Assembly (NCBI GenBank): GCA_032622095.1
Contig: CP136065.1
Coordinates: forward strand, 41,885,503 to 41,949,502
DNA: 64,000 nucleotides
From: Siphonodentalium dalli
Lineage: Eukaryota > Mollusca > Scaphopoda > Gadilida > Siphonodentaliidae
Direction: 5' to 3'
Both the position numbers and the translations under genes were made by a program. Positions 44,359-55,859 of this stretch are shown piece by piece. How positions within the stretch are numbered: the stretch's first letter is position 1; each line of letters begins with the position of its first letter. The notes beneath the pieces are model-generated. The model saw only the letters and a list, made by a program, of their open reading frames with translations. It ran no database searches and was not told the DNA's origin.

Positions 44359-46088
44359 GCATTACATTGAAACCAGAAACCTTGAAAGTGTGGGCTTTAA
44401 GCCTCCATAGCTGCGGCCAACTTATCAATGGTGTCGCTCAGTGGAGAGAGTCCGATGTCACGGCGCAGGCATTGCTTGAACACAAAGAGGAGATGAAGGC
44501 GCGAATTGCTGCTGATCACGCAGATCGTGAGGGTATCAGGAACAAACTCGCAACGGTCATACACCCACTATACCCCACACAACACCCTGATGCAATAGTA
44601 AACGTAGTCAGTGGTCAGAATACTACCAAAAATGTAAATTTGGACATGACCTTATCACTTGGCCGGCAAACATTGAATGATTTTGGGAACAAACTCCCGA
44701 GTGGGTTTTATGATAAGATATCAATGCTCGTTGAAACAATGGCAGTTATGAAAAAGTCAGTCAAGTTGGGTGACAACAAAACCTTTGACAGCAATCTTAT
44801 TTACTCACGGGTAATGGGACTTCAAGCTAGCTCTAGAGACGTTAGAATAAATGACATACTATCATATGAATTGTCCCCAATTCCGACAACTCTTTTCAAT
44901 GAGAACGGTGATATGCGAATATCAAAATCTAAGTCCGATCTGAAATCACAAACTGCAGTTATGATTTCATCTGTGAAGACGTCAAAGAGAAATGCGTCAT
45001 CTTGCATAATAATAGATGGTTGTGCGCTACTGTGGATACCACATTGGCCTGCTCCCAGCAAATTCTGTCCCCCAACAGTAAAAGATTATGTTAAGAAATT
45101 TCAGCAACAAGTGAAGCAGAGACTCATATCTGGAGACACATTCCTTGTATTTGACAGGTACAAAGACTTCAGTACTAAGTGTACCACTAGAGCTAAGAGA
45201 AGTGGCGAGGCTTGTTGCAGGAAATTTACGTTGACTGCAAAGTCCTCACTACCATCTCAGAAATTGGTCCTGACTGTAACTGAAAATAACAAACAGTTGA
45301 TTGACATTATTGTGAATGAATTTAGATGTGACAAACAGTTCGCTGTTGACAACACCTGGCAACATGCGTTGATTGTAACTGGCCAAAATGCTGTTCCATT
45401 TGAAATAAACAAGGGTGTCGTTATTGACAGGCATGACATGGCAAATGAGCACGAAGAAGCTGATAACATTATTGTACAACAAGCTCTTCGGACTGCACCT
45501 GACCATGCCAATGTCATAGTTCTTGCAGATGACACTGGTGTATACGCGTTGCTTCTGCATTACTATCTGGACCAAAATGTGTCATGCAATATCTTCATGG
45601 AATCTCCCATAAAAGGAAAATCGGTTGTTGATATCGCAGCAACTGTTGATAAGCATAGAGGTATTATCCCAGACTTGCTTGCGGCTCATGGCATCTCTGA
45701 ATGCGACACAGTTGGATGCTGTTTTGGAATTGGCAAAGGTCGCACGTTAAAAGTATTAAAATTCGGTGAAAACTCACTAGCCTCCGTTGGTGACGTTAAT
45801 GCCCCGTGGTCTGAGGTACTCAACCAAGCTACTCAATCCATGTGTTCATGCTACGGTTGCAAAGACAAAAACACCATGTCTGAAGCGCGAATTAGTGTTT
45901 GGACATCGAAGATATGGAAGAAGGGCGCTACCAAAGTTCCTAGTCTGTGTAGCCTATCTCCAACCACCGAAGCATTCACAGAGAACATCAAACGCGCACA
46001 TTTCCAAGTGTGCATTTGGAAACACGCTTTAGACCTCGTCCCCCCCCCCACAATTGGATGCTACACATTTTGGTTTTATCAAGGATGA
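44304..46088 (+). pseudogene. HEEAD/CXC gene, segment 3 (nuclease-like region)
   Basis: 594 codons from ATG 44304, though upstream frame continuity suggests this is internal. Key features: CIIIDGCALLWIPHWP, DTFLVFDRYKD, HEEADNIIVQQAL (HEEAD at 45450-45464) and VIVLADDTGVYALLLHYY. Acidic residues before and after HEEAD in a beta-alpha-beta-like context resemble PIN/FLAP-type metal nucleases; this is inference, not proof. VDIAATVDKHRGIIPDLLAAH and HGISECDTVGC follow, again like a PIN/FEN helical region. The frame is lost in a C run at 46041-46049. Confidence 0.65.
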
Positions 46089-46359
46089 AATTTAAAAATG
46101 TTTATCACCCGTGACTCTTCCAACTGGTGTACTGGTTGCCCCCGACACGGTTTTGCGCATGGTTCGGTGTTCCTGTTCGAGTACACAGCCTTGCAAAACT
46201 AACAGGTGCGGGTGTAGATCTTCTCGATTGGCATGCACAATATTTTGTGCTTGTAATGCAACAATTGAGTGTTGTAATGAACAGACGCATTCGGGGACAG
46301 ATGGCAGAGCAGCTCAGTTGAACGAAGCAGATACAGACACAACACGTAGTTCAGTATAG
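46050..46359 (+). pseudogene. HEEAD/CXC gene, segment 4 (Cys-rich C-terminus)
   Basis: After the C-run slip, the continuing frame reads LDATHFGFIKDE, meets TAA (46093-46095), then VTLPTGVLVAP and a Cys cluster, CSCSSTQPCKTNRCGC followed by LACTIFCAC. The C-x-C...C-x4-C-x-C...C-x3-C-x-C spacing is like a tesmin/TSO1-type CXC DNA-binding unit. The frame ends near 46357. A DNA-binding role is inferred. Confidence 0.6.
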
Positions 46360-47328
46360 GGTTTCAGTAATTGGGCTACTTGTTCATGTACATTTCTTCT
46401 ACAACTCTGCCTGCAATTTGTAGCAATACTGCAGTACTACTTATCTTCGGAAAACGAAAGACATCAATCTAATGCTACATATTTCGGTCAAAATTTAGTT
46501 CCTGTTTGAGTGATGTGTTAAGTATGATCTCAAACGACTTTTTCCGCCCATTTTGTCAACATTTTGACTGCCATTTTGGATTCAATTTTTGTCGTTGGTA
46601 CTTGAAATTAAAGATTGTTAGTATTCAATGTATAGAAATCATGATACTCATTTTTTTTACATCAACCGCAATTGTGAGCGATTGCAAGACACCCTAGGGC
46701 AATGTTTACTATTTTCCATATTTTGGCGGCCATTTTGAGCCAAAGTAAGAATTTGGGTTCCAGTGAGTTGGAATATTTATAGGTAATGGTATGCCTTACT
46801 TAATTGCAACCTTCTGTTCATTTCTTGTTGAAATATGTCTAGAATCCGAGTTGTGATTTTTTGTGAAATTTTATACCGCGTTCTGTAAAATCGAATTTTT
46901 GAGGGATCACAAGCGGGTAGGACCCCAATAATTGCATATTTAATTGATCCAATGATCAGTTAATATACAGAATACAAAATAAAGTCATATTACTCAACCA
47001 GTTCCAAACAGCATGAACTGATCTAGAAGATATTTGTGAAAAAATGTCATATTTTAACTTCCGGTGGCCATTTTGGTAGCCATCTTGGATGGTGAGTTTC
47101 AATTTTGGCCCGAAATAGTGTCATTATGGCTTAGCTTCATGAAAATATATACATTTGTATACATTTTACTAGATTAGTTATGTGAATTTGCAACAAATTC
47201 CAAGTAACTGTGGGAACAAATTGGGGAGGGGTATACTTTTTAGGTCGCTATAAAAAAAATTGCTCACGGCTGACAGATGGCCAGCCGATAAAAATATTGA
47301 TGTCGGATGCCTGAATTAACAAAATCCG

Positions 47329-48429
47329 CAGAGAAAAAAACTTTATACGCCAAAACACGCATCCGTGAATTTCGGGGGTTTGGCGACCGACGCTCGAAAA
47401 ATATCATTAGCCACATAGCAGTGGCTTTGCCGCTTTGAGCGACGTGCATGCAATTGTCGGATTGCACGCTGTTTCAAAACACGCGCCAAGTTGGGACCCT
47501 TGAGCAAGGTCGCTCGTACTGTGTCGGCTTCGCATCACTCATTCGTTAAACGAGTACCAGTCAGGTTGTCATACTGAGTATCGGAGTAATATTGTACCAA
47601 GCGTGTTAGAGCAAGTAATTGGTTAATCGCTATATAAAACTGGTCATTATTATACTTCCATGGTGTAACCAAGGAAGTATATTGTTTTTCTATTGGGGCC
47701 GTTTTCCGTTTTATTGAAAATACTCAGAAACTAATTGGAGGAGGACCGTGAAATCTCTAGGGAACGTAGGCATCTAAGGGATACTGAAAATGAAGGTATC
47801 GCGATGTCGCCAGAGCGCTTCGCCACGGAATGAAATAAAAAAATAAAAATATTTTTCACTATTATTATTATTATTATACTCGACACTTTTGCAACGCCTT
47901 AATATCTGAACATATGGGGAGTATCGAACCGAAAGTTGGTACTTATGTTGGGGTTAATGAGGTCTGTGCCTTAGACGCATGACGAATATTGTCCGCGCTT
48001 TCTTCGCAGAGTTATCTCCCTTTATACGAAAACATGTCAGTTTATTATCTCGGAAATTATAAGGAGCAGAGCATCGAAAATTGGACCGTATGCACAACTC
48101 GATATGCCCTACAGACCAACGGCATCAAAACTTGTGTCCGAGCTTTTCCTGAGGAGTTACCGCCCATAAATAGGCAAACCTCAAATTGGTTGTACTCAGC
48201 TGTTCTTTTGTATCATTGTAGATAACCGAATTCGGTTTTCGCAGTCCTCTTGGTAGTTGTCAGTTCATTGCGAAAACAAAAACTGGACAGGGTCGGTCAT
48301 ATATTTTTACATTGGGGTAGGGGCATATGTTTCGAAAAAAATAAATTCTTAACGAAAGTAGTCTATTAAGGTATGCGCATTCCATGAGTGAAGTTGGTCA
48401 TACAAATGGACACACTATACACCAGGATG
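47329..48429. other. No gene seen
   Basis: Unique-looking sequence after the element. A short (ATT)n run lies near 47860-47880, and small ORFs lack domains. Confidence 0.4.
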
Positions 48430-49800
48430 AATAAACCAAGGTTTTGTTTTTTTTTTATAAGTACACAGCTCAAAATTTGTTATTGCATATTCCGAATTGG
48501 ACGAGAGATTCGGACTCGAATATACCGCTTAAAAATGTTTTTACCCAGTACTTTCCGCGTTACGGTGTACGGAATTATTGCAACTACTTTTCCCGCCAAA
48601 TCCAAACCGGCTTGTTAAAGAGCAAGATAATGTGGTAGCATGTACGTTGACATACTTTATGTACGTCCCAGAAGTTTGACGGCTATACTATAAATGTAAC
48701 ATGCCCAACGGAGAATGCGTGTCAGTGTGGGTTGAGACATGAGGAAAATTCCACGAAAATTGCAAAGGGGGGAAAATTCAAACATCGAGATAAATTTTTT
48801 TTACGAGTACATCTGATGGCTAGTGTTCACGCGCATCCAGAGGGCGATTTTCTAATTTTTAGATGGAACGGTTTACTCGTGACAACGCTATATATCATAA
48901 ATATGTAGCCTTCTGTAGTCTATCACTAGCCGATTTTTAGCCCCAAATCCAAACGGGCTAATCTAGGAGCGAGTTTAATGCGGTGGTACCTAAGCCGGTA
49001 TACTGTAGGTATGCCTCCAAAATTTGACCTCTCTACTATAAACGCAACCTGCTCAAGGGAGTGTTTGTGTCGGGTGGGTTCAGATTTGGAAAATTCCACC
49101 GAAGATCAAATGGGGAAAATTACTCCGAAAATCGTATATTGAGATAAAAACTTTTCGTTGAGTGGATGTGATAAGTAGTATCTAAACGCAAGATTAGTAC
49201 ACTTCTTAATAATTTATATTGAACGGTTTAACCCTTTAAGCGTATAACGTTGTAACGGGTGATATATATTACTCAAATTAAAAACCCTCTATTCATGACG
49301 CAAATTCAAACTGACTTATCAAGAAGCAAGGCAAATGCATGAATATGCTCACCGATATACTATATAGGTATGTCCGCTCTACTGTCAAATTAACCTATTG
49401 TCACGATTTGACCTGTCCAAAACACTCCCCGGACAAAAGTTTTCTTAGGTATCAAATTTCGTCGAAATCCGTTCGTCTTACCAGATTTGACCTTGAACTG
49501 ATCATTTCGAAGGTCAATGTCAGGTCGGGGTCACGACTTGACCCGCCCAAAAGACTCCCCGGACAAAAGTTACCCTAGCTATCGAATTTCGTGGAAATAC
49601 GTCTGTTTTACCCGATTTGACCTTCGATTGACCTTTTTGAAGACCAATGTCATGTCGGGGGTCACGATTCGACCCGTCCAAATCACTTCCTGGACAAAAG
49701 TACCCACATTTATCAGATTTCGTCAAAATCCATCCAGCAGTTTTCCCGGCCATAGCTGACAGACAAACAAACAGACAGACAGAAGTACCAAAATATATAT
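48430..49800 (+). repeat. Composite tandem repeat ending in a (CAGA)-type tail
   Basis: First part: a unit of about 350 bp marked by AAATC.AAAC.GGCT.A...GAGC.AG at 48596, 48943 and 49301. Second part: units of about 120-130 bp with CCAAAA.ACTCCCCGGACAAA and GTCACGA.TTGACC at about 49397, 49527 and 49660. Ends at ACAGACAAACAAACAGACAG and AT-rich DNA (about 49760-49800). The form resembles 3' regions of some invertebrate retroposons, but no RT is present. Confidence 0.65.
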
Positions 49801-50159
49801 TAAATTTAGAAATGTCAATGCAAGTGAACCATCGGATCGTAAGGCACCCATATGCATTCGCACGAAGAGGAACACACATATACGCATAACACTCACATGG
49901 GGTGGGATGGAATACCATGGAAGTATATCTGATTCCATGGAATCTGACCTCTAGTTATTGTTGTTATTACGTGTCATTTGCACAACCCACGATCGTCGTT
50001 ATAATTGAGTTAATCTGAAATCGAGAAATTCCTGATCAGCATTTTAGGTACACCCCAACTGGTGTGTTCTATTAATTTCACATTGATATCTGCCGTGCTC
50101 AGCAGTGACTGATTCTGCCATGCGCTTTCCATATTTACTTATAGGGCAGCGTTTCTTTG
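49801..50159. other. No gene seen
   Basis: Non-coding. Confidence 0.4.
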
Positions 50160-50545
50160 ACTAGAGAAATCGGAATGATCGGAATTTAAACATAATATCT
50201 AGATGCAGCTTTCGTGCTCTATTCAAAAAGTCGTACATGGCTCTCGTTGTTGTATTCTGAGTCTGCTCAATCAACTGACAAAATCTACCATTGTAAAAGA
50301 ATTTAACACCAAGGTACTTAAACTCTTGTAGAATTTGTATTTCACGACCCCGATATGTGAACATTGGTAAGTTCTTTGACAATTTGTCAGTGACATTAAC
50401 ATTTTCGTTTGCTTTGTATTAGCTTGGCGATTTCATACCCCGGCATAATCTGCGAATGATAAAAGTGCACGATACACATATGGTCCTCTGAGTCTGAGAG
50501 GATCACGGTATCGTCTGCGTATATTAAACGCAAATTTACACAATA
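50160..50545 (-). pseudogene. LINE RT fragment (motif C and thumb)
   Basis: On the minus strand LRLIYADDTVILSDSED contains the catalytic YADD (50510-50521). After a stop and frame change, MFTYRGREIQILQEFKYLGV gives the RT thumb motif (FKYLGV). Together with the motif A relic at about 51250 on the same strand, this looks like one LINE copy split by the MITE at 50680-51075. Confidence 0.8.
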
Positions 50546-50679
50546 TGTTTATAAAACAGCCAATATATTTGTTCAAAATATTTCTCATCAAAATATTTCA
50601 AGTTTGAGATTGCGCAGTCGCTCAGAATCTTTGTATATATCGTTCCCAAGCAAAGAACATAACATTAGTCCACCTTGAG

Positions 50680-51075
50680 GATACGTTCATGCGCTGGCAA
50701 GTTTTGTATTATTTCAGGAATTTCGTAATAAAAAACCACATGGTGCCAGAATATGAAATGAAACATGCATATAACATGCATATTTACCAAAGGGAACGAC
50801 AAGAGAAGTAAGATTTCTGTAGTTCCACTTGTAACGGTGATACTGTCAATTGCCTTCGAATGCCTGTATAGTTGATTCTTGCGAGATAATTTCATGCTAT
50901 TTACAGGCAAATTCCGGTATCATCGCTACAGATGGAACTACAGGGATTTTACTGTGGTACAGATGCATTTTATATGCATGTTTCTGTTCATCTTCTCGCA
51001 TCATATGGTTTTCTACGACGCAATGCCTGCAAACCATACCGTGCAAACTTGCCAGTGTATGAACGTACCCTGACA
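50680..51075. mobile_element. MITE of the CTGGCAAGTTTGC family, full copy inside a LINE relic
   Basis: Begins GAGGATACGTTCATGCGCTGGC and ends with the inverse AGTGTATGAACGTACCCTGA. The interior matches 1113-1545. LINE motif A lies on one side and motif C on the other, so it inserted into the LINE. The right half is inside the segmental duplication; the left half is not. Confidence 0.75.
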
Positions 51076-51119
51076 CAATCCTATCTGGCTGATAAACAAG
51101 TCTGATAGCTAATTATTAT

Positions 51120-51575
51120 TTTCCACACATAATTTGATATTGTCGTATCTGCTTCGTATTACATGTATAGTGTCTTACCGTGTATATATTTGCTTGCATA
51201 AGTTTCATCCATAGAGCATCTCTCCATACAGTGTATATCAAATGCTTTGCGGAAGTCAATATAAATTTCGTCCGCTCTGCCGGTATACGTTTATCAGAGC
51301 ATGTAGAATATATCATCTATTGTTGAGTCACCCTTACGAAAACCTGTTTGAATGTTATCAAGTCATTGTCTTCCGCAAATTACGATATTCGATTATTAAT
51401 AACTGTTTAGCAAAACAACTTAGAAGGGTGATTCCTCTATATATGATTCGGGTAAATTAGGGTCTCCGAACCCTTTGAAGATAGGATTTATCACCCCATC
51501 AGGATGCATTGCAAAATTTATGACATTGTCGGCGAAAATTTCCAGATCCACATTAGGGTTTATAGTCAGCCAATT
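51120..51575 (-). pseudogene. LINE RT remnant, copy B
   Basis: Same relic as 12480-12930. Motif A here reads YIDFRKAFDI after a 9-nt deletion relative to copy A. Not functional. Confidence 0.7.
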
Positions 51576-51698
51576 TACTATAATAGAGCCATCCGAGAAA
51601 ATAAGAAATATTTTTGTTGATAGAAACCACGGGCGTAGCTAGAGCATAGAGATTCATATGATTATCTGTTATCATACAACTTGTATTCACAGGTAAAA

Positions 51699-52002
51699 AT
51701 GCGAGGCAGCTAAATGAGACAAAAATGCCAGGCAGTTAAAGGAGATAACAATGCGGGGAAGACAAATGAGATAACAAAGCGAGGAAGACAAAGGAGATAA
51801 CAACGCATGCAGACAAAGGAGATAACAACGCGGGCAGACAAAGGAGATAACAACGCGGGGCAGACAAAGGAGATTACAATGCGAGGCGGTTAAAGGGGAT
51901 AACAATGCGAGGCAGTTAAAGGGGATAACAATGCGAGGCGGTTAAAGGAGATAACAATGCGAGGCAGTTAAAGGATATAAAAATGCTAGGCAGCGAAAGG
52001 AG
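51699..52002 (+). repeat. 26-bp minisatellite, 12 units, copy B
   Basis: Same repeat as 13420-13829, but contracted and less regular (two 25-bp units). Eight units have the ATG in the standard place. The last (ATG 51983) again ends at a TGA overlapping the main start codon. Confidence 0.85.
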
Positions 52003-53022
52003 ATGAGACGACGATTGATATACCTAACGCTTTATGTCATCATTGTTACGATATTTGCAGCTGCAGTGCTATTCGGTGGCCGAGAAAGAATATTTCTTGG
52101 TCGTCCCCGTCGTGAGCATGCCCCCGCACGGGGGCAAGACTCCGATCTGTTCGCCGTAATTTTCACAACATGGAAGCACAACGTGAATCTGAGCGAACTT
52201 AAAATCAACACATTGATGAATTGGCGATACTTGTTACCGTCTATACAGCCGGTGTTATTCACCAATGAAACGCTCTTGGAAAAACTCGCGGTTAAATATG
52301 GCTGGATGACGTCACGAATCACCGGAAGTGGGCCCTGCCCAGATTTGCCTGTTCTTAAAAATATGTTCCTGGATATGTTTTCTCGATTCAATGCAACGTT
52401 TTTCGGTTTCGCTAACTCGGACATATTGTTTGACGAAGGATTGCTACACACACTAAAGAGTATTCGGTCTCTCAAGGTCGTCAATCAAACGAAGATACTT
52501 ATCAGTGGCAGACGAACTAACTTCAACTTTGAAAGCACAATCAATGGCTCGCATTTCGAACAATTCGCCAACTCTCCCGAAAACGTTATGCGAATTCACA
52601 AAAAAGGACAAATTTTTCCAGGTTTCGCAGAGGATTATTTCTTCGTTGATAGTTCTTATCCGTTCGATAAATTTCTTAATGTCTCAATTGGACGAATAGG
52701 ATTCGATAATTATTTTATTTTGCACGCAAGGCGAAACAGTGTGAAGGTCATCGATGCTACAAGGACATTGGTAGCTCTACATCAAACGGATTCGCGTGGA
52801 AATTTAGCTGGTAAACATGCAAAGAACTCCTTGTGTAACAACAAATTGATTCAATCAAGTGTATATCGTCTAGATTGGATTCAAGGATATATCAACTGTG
52901 TTCCCTTCTTTACAAAATCGACCACAAAAGGCACCATCGCCATCGAGAGGAGAAATATTAATGGAGGGTGTAAAAGAGCAATGGAAGGAGTCAAAATCGG
53001 TAATAGGACTGAAGACCTGTAA
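52003..53022 (+). CDS. Type II membrane glycosyltransferase-like protein, copy B
   Basis: 339 residues, single exon. Identical to copy A apart from a few substitutions (for example Q to H after DEGLL, and N to D in YRLNW) and the absence of 37 stalk residues (copy A 42-78). The signal anchor, ANSDILFDEG, AEDYFFVD, GRIGFDNYF and VIDATRTLVALHQT are all intact, so it should be as active as copy A if expressed. A shorter stalk could alter Golgi retention or shedding (inference). The start is fixed by the conserved ATG after the array. No premature stop, so selection or recent duplication keeps both open. Confidence 0.75.
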   Translation: MRRRLIYLTLYVIIVTIFAAAVLFGGRERIFLGRPRREHAPARGQDSDLFAVIFTTWKHNVNLSELKINTLMNWRYLLPSIQPVLFTNETLLEKLAVKYGWMTSRITGSGPCPDLPVLKNMFLDMFSRFNATFFGFANSDILFDEGLLHTLKSIRSLKVVNQTKILISGRRTNFNFESTINGSHFEQFANSPENVMRIHKKGQIFPGFAEDYFFVDSSYPFDKFLNVSIGRIGFDNYFILHARRNSVKVIDATRTLVALHQTDSRGNLAGKHAKNSLCNNKLIQSSVYRLDWIQGYINCVPFFTKSTTKGTIAIERRNINGGCKRAMEGVKIGNRTEDL

Positions 53023-53368
53023 CACCAAGGACCTGGCGACAGGGGCTAGGTGTGTCCACAGTTTATAGCGGAACCTATACAACGAGTCCAGACATAATTT
53101 ACTGGACGCGTTTTGTAATTCCGCTATAAACTTGGGACGAATTGTATTCTATGTATTACATGATAAAAAACTTCGATTAAACATACCTAAATCAACAAAT
53201 GGGACTTGAAACTAACATCGGCTTCTATAAGGCATGTGATGACGTTTCACGTAACTATGCGTTGTTTGCCCGCGAAGGAAATATTCCCAGATAAATAGAG
53301 ACTCTTTGACGTATATAATGGCGTATATTTAATGAAATAACATTTCAAGCTTTTGATTCATTATATAG

Positions 53369-53782
53369 AGTTTCTTGGAAAAATTGGAAGCCATAGTTCA
53401 TTGAGATGTAGCGTACGGAATATAAACAGACGATAAACCTGAAGTCAAAGGTCACCTGGCACTATTTCCTGTTATGCAACGAACGTTTCATATCACAATT
53501 TATAGAATGGGTTTATTGAATGGAATAAGGGTAGTATCATGTAATAAATATTCCCTATGTATAATTGTTGACGTATTGACTGAATTGTTCTAAATTTGGA
53601 AAGTCCATGCCTGGCACAGCATCAGTTGGACATGTCTGACGAAAATAGGTTGAAAATCATCTGATAGTTTGATTTTAACATCAGTTGGAAATTCTCCAAA
53701 CATACATGTTTAGGGTTGACAGGTTTGAAACGGGGCTGCAAATGAGATCTTCCTGGACTAGAGGTCTGGGGCTGTAGCTGCA
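53369..53782. other. No gene seen
   Basis: Unique non-coding sequence after the duplication edge. Confidence 0.4.
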
Positions 53783-54145
53783 CGCTAAGTGTACGTTTAT
53801 ACACTGGCAAGTTGAATCAGGTATTTTCTCATAGAAAATACTTTTGTCTATTTTTGTCCCAGAATATGAACGGGAACATGCATATAAAATTCATATTTAC
53901 CAAAGCTTAAGACAAGAGAAGTAACATTTCGGTAGTTCCGCATGTAACGATGCTGCATGCAGTTTACAGGAAGATTTCAATAGCATCGCTACTAGTGGAA
54001 CTACATGTTTTAATTGCCATGTAGTTAACTGTGATACAGATGAAATTTATAATCATGTTAGGATTCGGTTTCTGGTACAGTGTAGCTTTCTATACCAACA
54101 TATCTGCAAAAGAATGCCTGGCAAATGCGAGTGTACCCTAATGCT
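53783..54145. mobile_element. MITE of the CTGGCAAGTTTGC family, diverged copy
   Basis: Starts TAAGTGTACGTTTATACACTGGCAAGTT and ends GCGAGTGTACCCTAATG. The interior has the family's AGTAACATTTC.GTAGTTCC and GTGGAACTACA blocks. Confidence 0.65.
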
Positions 54146-54835
54146 ACGTTCACACGCTGGCAAGTTTGCACGGTATGTTTTGCGGGCATTTCGTCATAGA
54201 AAACCAGATATAAAATATATCTGATACATGTTGCCGATCTACTTTGTGGATCAGTCTCACTGTCCGGAAATTACCAATTGTTCGCAGCTGTCCAAAAATA
54301 TATTATAAACTCACTGCGATTTGGCTATGAACAGATGCATTACATTTAGTGAACATTACCAGTCGTATATTAACTTAAATTCACGAACAACATGCACTAA
54401 ACATAAACATATGATATAAAACTATCTTCCCTTACCCCAATCTTGAACATTCCAAGATTTGTATTTGTGTGTTTTGTCAGAAGTTTTGTTTTGTGTTCAA
54501 CATTTATGCATTGAAATTTTTCTTCTGTGCACACCATCTTTTCCCCGGGGAGAGGAGCTCCACCCAAGTTGTTATAACTTGTGCTCCAATCCCCATTCGT
54601 TCATCCTACATAAGTTTGTTATAAATAAGTTTTGTCTGAAATGTTTATATGAGATGCTCAATAAAATATGGAGAAAAAAAAACAAATACAAAATGAAAAC
54701 CACATGGTGCCAGAATATAAACGGAACCGTGCACACAACATGCATCTTTACCAAAGCGAAAGACATGAGAAGTAACATTTATCTAATTCCACGTGTAACA
54801 GTGCTATTGGAATTTGACTTCAAATACCTGCATGA
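54139..54835. mobile_element. MITE left half interrupted by a retroposed insert
   Basis: The MITE starts CTACGTTCACACGCTGGC at about 54143, breaks after GAAAACCA (54199-54206), and resumes at GAAAACCACATGGTGCC (54695). The later part (54703-54835) matches the 1.2-kb copy as far as the mid-element. Confidence 0.7.
54207..54694 (+). mobile_element. 488-bp retroposed insert with 8-bp target duplication
   Basis: Flanked by GAAAACCA on both sides. It ends with AATAAA (54660-54665), then an A-rich tail of about 25 bp. It includes GGGGAGAGGAGCTCC and short AT-rich stems. The form (poly(A) signal, A tail, target-site duplication) indicates insertion of an RNA copy, perhaps a LINE 3' end. No protein is recognised. 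Confidence 0.65.
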
Positions 54836-55264
54836 TTAATCAATTAAGATCCTCTCGCCATGCCCGTGGATAAAATATAATCTTTCTGCATCGTATATAA
54901 TAATCGGATTTCCTATGAGTTTAAATTCTCCTGTAACTGTATCCATGAATAGTTCATTATTTATTGATTCTAGCGGATGAAGATGAAGGTATTAATTAAG
55001 AAAAGAGAGTCTAAAAATCAATATTCATCCGAGATTACTCTCCCTCGTGTCGCTCCTTTGTATCATTCCTTTGTAACATCGATATGCGTCTTTTTTCTTT
55101 TCGTTCACGATGTGTTGCAACGGATATGTTAAATACCACTGTTATCGATTATAACACGACATTGTGCATGTGAATTAAGAGTGCCTAAGAATGGGAACGT
55201 TCATATCTAGCGGTTTGCAAGCCGGAGAACCCAGAAAAACAAACTGCATAATATACTACAGTTT
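54836..55264. other. No gene seen
   Basis: Non-coding. Confidence 0.4.
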
Positions 55265-55640
55265 GCTGATTAAAGATACGGGCGGTGTTGGCGGTGGGTA
55301 TGCTGTTAAAATATTCACCTCCGTCAAAAACCGCCATAAACAGAAATAACAGTAAAATATAGACAAACTTTGTTCTTATACCAGTCAGAAATATGGCATA
55401 AACAGTATGTTATTGTCAAATGTTTTTCCTTTGTTATGTAAACAAAAGCAAAAAACGTTACAGAACCTGGCTTTTGTTTAGATCCGGATATGGAAATAAT
55501 AAAGAGCATTTATATCATTTGTGTGTGATTAACCAATAGAATTGCGCTGTGTTATGGAAACAGAAGCAAAACTAATGTAACACGAGCAGGCTCTTGTTTA
55601 CGTACACCATCGTACGTATTGACGACAATATATTACTTAG
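55265..55640 (+). repeat. Dispersed repeat, copy 1 of 2
   Basis: From TAAAGATACGGGCGGTGTTG to ACCATCGTACG..TTGACGAC. It matches 57385-57795, which has an extra internal 40-bp partial duplication around GGATATGG. A tandem motif TTGTTGCTCGTTGCTC follows at about 55717-55790. Confidence 0.85.
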
Positions 55641-55859
55641 ATTCAACGGTTTGTTGCTCATTAGTCAATGAGTAATAGTGTTAAGATTGTCTCTTATTAG
55701 TCAATGAGTGACGGTTTTGTTGCTCGTTGCTCACTTTGTGAGTAACAGCGCTTTTTGTTGCTCGTTGCTCTGTGAGTAACAGCGATGGTAGTGAGTGCTA
55801 TCCCGGAATAGTTAGTTACCTAGTAGTAAATTTCAAGAACTCAATCTGCCCAGATTTAT

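Larger units (their letters stand above)
40938..47328 (+). mobile_element. 6.4-kb inverted-repeat element carrying an HEEAD/CXC gene
   Basis: Left terminal repeat 40938-41351 and right terminal repeat 46897-47328 are inverted copies along their whole length. Shared blocks include CGGATTTTGT at the tips, CCGACATCAA, CGGCTGGCCATCTGTCAGCC, CCTAAAAAGTATACCCC, ATTTGTTGCAAATTCACAT and GGGATCACA. Between them is one gene on the plus strand (41878-46359), broken by frameshifts. A second partial copy of the inner left repeat lies at 41361-41440. No clear target-site duplication was found. No DDE, tyrosine-recombinase or RT motif is recognisable, so how it moved is unknown. Confidence 0.75.
50934..53368 (+). 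repeat. Segmental duplication, copy B
   Basis: Counterpart of 12285-15308. It lacks the foldback insert of copy A, has 12 rather than 16 array units, and lacks 111 bases of the CDS. It ends at ATTATATAGAG, after which the sequences diverge completely. Confidence 0.92.
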
